From: Bermanella sp034112325
GTDB lineage: Bacteria > Pseudomonadota > Gammaproteobacteria > Pseudomonadales > Oceanobacteraceae
Direction: 5' to 3'
Length of the DNA stretch: 64,000 bases
Assembly: GCA_034112325.1 (NCBI GenBank)
Contig: JAWUVO010000002.1
Span: 1-64,000 of the forward strand
The notes under the pieces were generated by a model. It did no database searches. It was given only the letters and a program-made list of their open reading frames with translations, and was not told where the DNA came from. Position numbers and translations under genes: made by a program. This document shows positions 60,813 through 64,000 of the stretch, piece by piece; within the stretch, counting starts at the first letter, position 1, and each line of letters opens with the position of its first letter.

Positions 60813-61093
60813 TGCAGTGTGGTCCTTTGATAATAGATTCCATAAATATGGAGGTTATTGGCCAGAATTCAATGTATTAGTACGTGAATTTGTTTAAATG
60901 TTCGTATGATTCTTATAGAAAGTACTCATGCTTATGAATCAGTATCAGGAGGAGATATATTAGGGATACTGTGAGTCAGTGATATACGTGTTTCATGCGG
61001 TGTAATTTATTCAACGATTAGGTTGTGAATTGAGAGTGTGTGGTTAAATCATGAGGCTGAAACATCAGAATATGGACTTAGGGTGGGTGTCCC

Positions 61094-61390
61094 TTGTGGT
61101 TTGTGCCAGTTTTGGCATTGGCTACTCCTGTTATAGTCGTAGGGGCGATTGCAGGTGGTTTATTTACAGGAATAGCGGCGGGGGCTTTTTACGCAGATGA
61201 GTACTTCTTCCGTGGTAAAGGTGAATCATACTCGACAGACTTTAAAGAATGGCTCAAAGACAGTGAGCCCACATTTAAACCCGTTCAACCAAACCCGAAT
61301 GTTAGGGTGGGTATGTCCAGTTCACTAATGAGCGCAGATGTTAATAGGTTGTATATGAAAGAAAAAAAAGTATTACCAAGAATGAAATAA
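61094..61390 (+). CDS. Small glycine-rich membrane protein, uncertain
   Basis: I do not recognise it. The frame gives up to 98 residues from a TTG. A hydrophobic Gly/Ala-rich segment (about 4-35) is followed by a polar tail with FKEWLKDSEPTFKPVQPNPN. The only starts are TTG at 61094 or GTG at 61103, and neither has a good ribosome-binding site. GGGTGTCCC lies directly upstream and recurs inverted at 61980-61988, so the 5' end may have been altered by an insertion. It is first of three closely spaced small frames. Confidence 0.35.
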   Translation: MWFVPVLALATPVIVVGAIAGGLFTGIAAGAFYADEYFFRGKGESYSTDFKEWLKDSEPTFKPVQPNPNVRVGMSSSLMSADVNRLYMKEKKVLPRMK

Positions 61391-61395
61391 GAGGT

Positions 61396-61566
61396 TTGAT
61401 TACCGTCATAATATTTGGATTTATTGGTATTACAGGGCAGTTTATTGGTTTTATACCTAATAATTTTGTTGATCAATACATACAGGATTTATTTCCAGTG
61501 TTGTTGGTTGTATTGATGTTTTTACACTATTTTACTCTAGAAAAAAAACAGGGTCTGTACGTATAA
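61396..61566 (+). CDS. Possible small hydrophobic protein (about 56 residues)
   Basis: A frame beginning TTG at 61396 encodes ITVIIFGFIGITGQFIGFI and a second hydrophobic stretch LFPVLLVVLMFLHYF, then a charged end. It starts five bases after the previous stop and ends five bases before the next ATG, like a small coupled operon. The start codon is poor, so it could also be a relic. Confidence 0.3.
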   Translation: MITVIIFGFIGITGQFIGFIPNNFVDQYIQDLFPVLLVVLMFLHYFTLEKKQGLYV

Positions 61567-61571
61567 TTTCA

Positions 61572-61961
61572 ATGTATAGGAATTTAGATCGTTCTATTAA
61601 GGAACCATTTTCATTTACCATTATAATGGTTGTACTTTGCCCTTTACTCTTCTTACTTCTATCATGGTTTTTACTTAAGGGGAATATCAATTGGGCTGGG
61701 TATTTAACAAGTTGGAGTGAGGTTACTGAGCGGGCCGAAATTGAATGGCATCGAATTGGTGAATCAAAGAGGACAAGAGGAAAACTTGGGTTTGGTATGA
61801 ATGCCAAAAATGGTGAAATCTATAAATTCTGGATAGATAGTGAAGATGTATATGTAATGAACTCTACGACATTCGAAACAGCAACTCACGCAAAAATTGA
61901 TTTAAAAAAAGGACCGCTTGGTGTCTTTGTTGAAAGGGTCATACTTACTTCGGATAATTAA
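61572..61961 (+). CDS. Membrane-anchored small protein of unknown function
   Basis: The 129 residues have one membrane helix (about 15-36) and a soluble C-terminal domain with TERAEIEWHRIGES, YKFWIDSEDVYVMNS and HAKIDLKKGPLG. That domain is strand-rich and compact. No family was recognised. The ATG at 61572 has no strong ribosome-binding site. It lies just upstream of the group II intron remnant. Confidence 0.5.
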   Translation: MYRNLDRSIKEPFSFTIIMVVLCPLLFLLLSWFLLKGNINWAGYLTSWSEVTERAEIEWHRIGESKRTRGKLGFGMNAKNGEIYKFWIDSEDVYVMNSTTFETATHAKIDLKKGPLGVFVERVILTSDN

Positions 61962-61989
61962 AGATAATGACAAAACTTAGGGACACCCA

Positions 61990-62160
61990 GTGCGCCAAGC
62001 AAAGCTGGCGTAAGATCAATAGGTGAAAGCCCTCTATTTGGTAGCACTTAGCAAATGGCCAAAACCCCGAGTCATGGGCGGTAATCGGTAACGATTATGG
62101 CTAAGCGTTGACAGGGGAAAGCATAGGCTCAGTATCGAGCTCCGAAATCACAAATTAAGA
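61990..62160 (+). mobile_element. Group II intron remnant (5' part of domain I)
   Basis: The segment starts with GTGCG, the canonical 5' end of bacterial group II introns. A CGCCA-A-GC/GC-TGGCG hairpin and TAAGATC follow, then ATAGGTGAAAGCCCTCTAT (the AGGUGAAAGYCC element of domain I) and GGCTAAGCG with ACAGGGGAAAGC further on, all in the usual order. No reverse transcriptase ORF and no domain V (GAGC ... GAAA ... hairpin) follow before the next gene, so it is truncated and cannot splice. The 3' boundary of the remnant is not clear. Confidence 0.6.
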
Positions 62161-62321
62161 TCGCCTAATAACTAATTGTAATAACTATGACGCTCACGAT
62201 TATTAAGATGGGTATCATTAACTAGTATTTATTGGCCCTTGGGCTAACTCCCTAATATAAAATTAATTATGCTTATCGGGAGTAAATTAATCGCTGTCTG
62301 TTTCGTTTAATAAGAGAAAAC

Positions 62322-63524
62322 ATGTATAAAGATAAGATACTTGATATTATTCATTTTGGTTATCCATTGAGAGAGGGCGAGCAGTTTTTTTCCTTTGATC
62401 CTCAAGCACTAAATGAACCTTTTTCTTATAAACATTTAAAGAAAACCCTACTCAGTGAATGTGAAAAACTATTGGATGGAAAGCAAGAGGTGATTCTTCC
62501 CTTGTCTGGTGGTTTAGATTCACGATTAATCTTATCCCTTTTATTAGAATTACTACCCGCAAAAAATATACACGCATTTAATTACGGAACTGATGGCCAG
62601 CTAGATTTTGATATTCCACCTATAATCGCAAATAAAACCGGTATCAATTTTGAACAAGTAAATTACAAAAACATTAGTATTTCACCTGACCAAATTATTA
62701 ATCAACATTACTCTATAGATACCGCTCCCACTCATAATCTTGTAGGCTTTCATGTGACTAAAGAAGCATCAATACAAGCCTTACGAAAGCTGGCTGTAGA
62801 CCCAAGCATGGATGTTTGGTCAGGATTTCTTGGTGATAGAGTCTTTTCAGGAATGTGGTCGGATTCTAATCTAAATCTAGAATCAGCATGCGACCAATTT
62901 TCTTCTTCATACGCTAATAATGCGCGTTCTATTTTCCCTAGCGGCTATAATCCGGCCAATAAGCTTTTCAGTCTTTATAAAAGTAAAGCACGCATAGATC
63001 AAATCACATGGAGTGAACAGCTCGAACTTGAGCAAAGGCAATCAAGAGTAAGAGCCTCCTTACAAGTATTGAATAACGATTATAAATTTCTCTTCGAACA
63101 ACCAAGCATACTAACCTCGCTGTTTAACGCTCCTTCAGATTTAAGAAAAAACTCAAAATTACAAAAAACATTCTGTTTAAAATACTATTCTGAAATATTC
63201 AAACTCCCTGTAACCAGTAATTTTGGGTACCCCCTAAGAAAATATAGTTTTCAAGAAAAATTAGATCGATATCAACGCCTCGCTTATTCAAAAATTGACT
63301 CCAGATTTAATACTCACTTAGAACCATTTAAACGAATTAAAATGACAAGTCAAAGACTTAAAGGACTCATTAATGGTTACGATCAGGTTCTTGAGGAAGG
63401 CTATCGTAAGGCACAAATAAAATTACGCGAGCTTGACATGAAAATTAGTAATGAGGAGCTAGAAAGAATGAAAAAAAATCGCAGTAAATCTGAAATGATT
63501 GCTTCACTAGGTTATTTTATATAA
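62322..63524 (+). CDS. Asparagine synthase-like ATP-pyrophosphatase without glutaminase domain
   Basis: Residues 55-170 resemble the C-terminal ATP-PPase of asparagine synthetase B, with the PP-loop LPLSGGLDSRLIL (SGGLDS at 62-67) and HAFNYGTDGQLDFDIP. It lacks the N-terminal Ntn glutamine-amidotransferase domain of AsnB. The last 70 residues are charged and helical. Such stand-alone proteins occur in surface-polysaccharide and natural-product loci and probably activate a carboxylate as an adenylate. The acceptor is unknown. AAGAGAAAAC precedes the ATG. It is AT-rich relative to most neighbours and sits beside an intron remnant, suggesting acquired DNA. Confidence 0.78.
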   Translation: MYKDKILDIIHFGYPLREGEQFFSFDPQALNEPFSYKHLKKTLLSECEKLLDGKQEVILPLSGGLDSRLILSLLLELLPAKNIHAFNYGTDGQLDFDIPPIIANKTGINFEQVNYKNISISPDQIINQHYSIDTAPTHNLVGFHVTKEASIQALRKLAVDPSMDVWSGFLGDRVFSGMWSDSNLNLESACDQFSSSYANNARSIFPSGYNPANKLFSLYKSKARIDQITWSEQLELEQRQSRVRASLQVLNNDYKFLFEQPSILTSLFNAPSDLRKNSKLQKTFCLKYYSEIFKLPVTSNFGYPLRKYSFQEKLDRYQRLAYSKIDSRFNTHLEPFKRIKMTSQRLKGLINGYDQVLEEGYRKAQIKLRELDMKISNEELERMKKNRSKSEMIASLGYFI

Positions 63525-63552
63525 TAAAAAAATTTGAATGACTAAGGCTAAT

Positions 63553-63597
63553 AAGACACCCAACTTAAGACGAAATTAAGAAAGGTGAGTGTCTTTT
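63553..63597. terminator. Imperfect hairpin terminator between convergent genes
   Basis: AAGACAC and GTGTCTT with an inner CTTAA/TTAAG form an interrupted stem followed by TTTT. It lies between the asparagine synthase-like gene and the ABC exporter gene. Confidence 0.6.
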
Positions 63598-63644
63598 GTG
63601 GTTGTATAGTTGTAAAAACCTAATTTATTAGGAGGTAAAACTCC

Positions 63645-64000
63645 TTAAATTTCGATCCTTCTCGCGTCTTCACCTATCTTGCTATCAATATGACTGACCA
63701 ACAATAATATATCGGGTTTGTAATCATGTTGAAGCGCATGACAGACCGTTTCAATGGTTGCTTTGTCTAGGCCGTCAAAAGGTTCATCCAATAATAAAAC
63801 AGGCGCTTTTCTAAGCAGTAAGCGTGCTAAGGCCAAACGTTGACGTTGTCCGCCCGATAAGTTTCGTCCTTGTGAGCTAAGCAAGGTGCCTAATCTTTCT
63901 GGCAAACTTTCCACCCAGTCAGCCAACGAAACCGCTGTTAGCACTGCCCATAATTCGTCATGAGTCACATTAGGATTTCCCAATCTTAAATTCGCAGCAA
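63645..64000 (-). CDS. cydC: ABC exporter ATP-binding subunit, CydC-like (partial)
   Basis: The C-terminal end of an ABC exporter; the gene continues past the window edge. Visible are the AANLRLGNPNV linker typical of exporter nucleotide-binding domains, the signature NLSGGQRQRLALARLL, Walker B VLLLDEPFDGLD, and the switch His in LLVSHID. The sequence ends shortly after the switch, without the usual helical tail. It resembles CydC, the glutathione/cysteine exporter subunit needed for cytochrome bd assembly. With only 118 residues seen, another exporter is possible. Confidence 0.65.
   Translation of the reverse strand, partial: AANLRLGNPNVTHDELWAVLTAVSLADWVESLPERLGTLLSSQGRNLSGGQRQRLALARLLLRKAPVLLLDEPFDGLDKATIETVCHALQHDYKPDILLLVSHIDSKIGEDARRIEI

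Overview
The window looks like ordinary chromosome from a marine gammaproteobacterium of the Oceanospirillales/Pseudomonadales type. Gene content and order follow Pseudomonas closely in two blocks: oxyR-recG ... HU-rubredoxin reductase-rubredoxin-ubiC-ubiA-phoB-phoR ... phoU-pstBACS, and znu ... thrB-DUF2782-polA ... engB-cytochromes c-dsbA-diguanylate cyclase. A third block (cyaA, lptM-lysA-dapF-DUF484-HAD phosphatase) is also a classic gammaproteobacterial cluster. Base composition is moderately AT-rich throughout. The assignment to a group is inferred from gene order and protein resemblance, not from a search.

Layout. 1-3.7 kb: a TRAP transporter for a small organic acid, with a thioesterase between its binding protein and its permeases. 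4-11 kb: the phosphate regulon pstS-pstC-pstA-pstB-phoU with a Pho box, then tRNA-Thr. 11.4-16 kb: small accessory genes, an S1/P1 nuclease, a CsrB/RsmZ-type RNA with a GacA site, a DUF2971 gene and an unusual response regulator. 16-22 kb: phoR-phoB (own Pho box), ubiA-ubiC, rubredoxin and its reductase, HU. 22-31.7 kb: a dicarboxylate symporter, a YbaK-HDOD protein, recG-oxyR, an epimerase and mutM. 31.8-32.4 kb: rpmB-rpmG with a decayed extra copy of the rpmG 3' end. 32.7-39.7 kb: cyaA, then lptM-lysA-dapF-DUF484-yigB without xerC. 39.7-44.5 kb: envelope genes (elyC, ggt), a DUF2007/EF-hand-like fusion, a sulfotransferase. 44.5-49.8 kb: znuBC/znuA and the ergothioneine genes egtB-egtD. 49.9-60.8 kb: thrB, DUF2782, polA, a predicted small RNA, an outer-membrane protein, engB, cytochromes c5 and c4, dsbA, a diguanylate cyclase and htpX. 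60.8-64 kb: a less conserved patch with small membrane ORFs, a group II intron remnant, an asparagine-synthase-like ATPase and the end of a CydC-like ABC exporter.

How the genes connect. PhoR-PhoB should sense phosphate starvation through the Pst-PhoU complex and act on the two Pho boxes seen upstream of pstS and phoB. The strongest non-coding signal is on the minus strand at about 13.54-13.85 kb. It has five stem-loops presenting CAGGA(A/T/C)G and 14 GGA motifs in about 190 bases, with a textbook TGTAAG-N6-CTTACA GacA site upstream. This is the architecture of a CsrA/RsmA-sequestering RNA. A second RNA candidate sits downstream of polA, the position of Spot 42 in enterics and ErsA in Pseudomonas. 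It has two hairpins with near-identical C-rich loops and a sigma-E-like promoter. No CRISPR array, prophage, or complete insertion sequence was seen.
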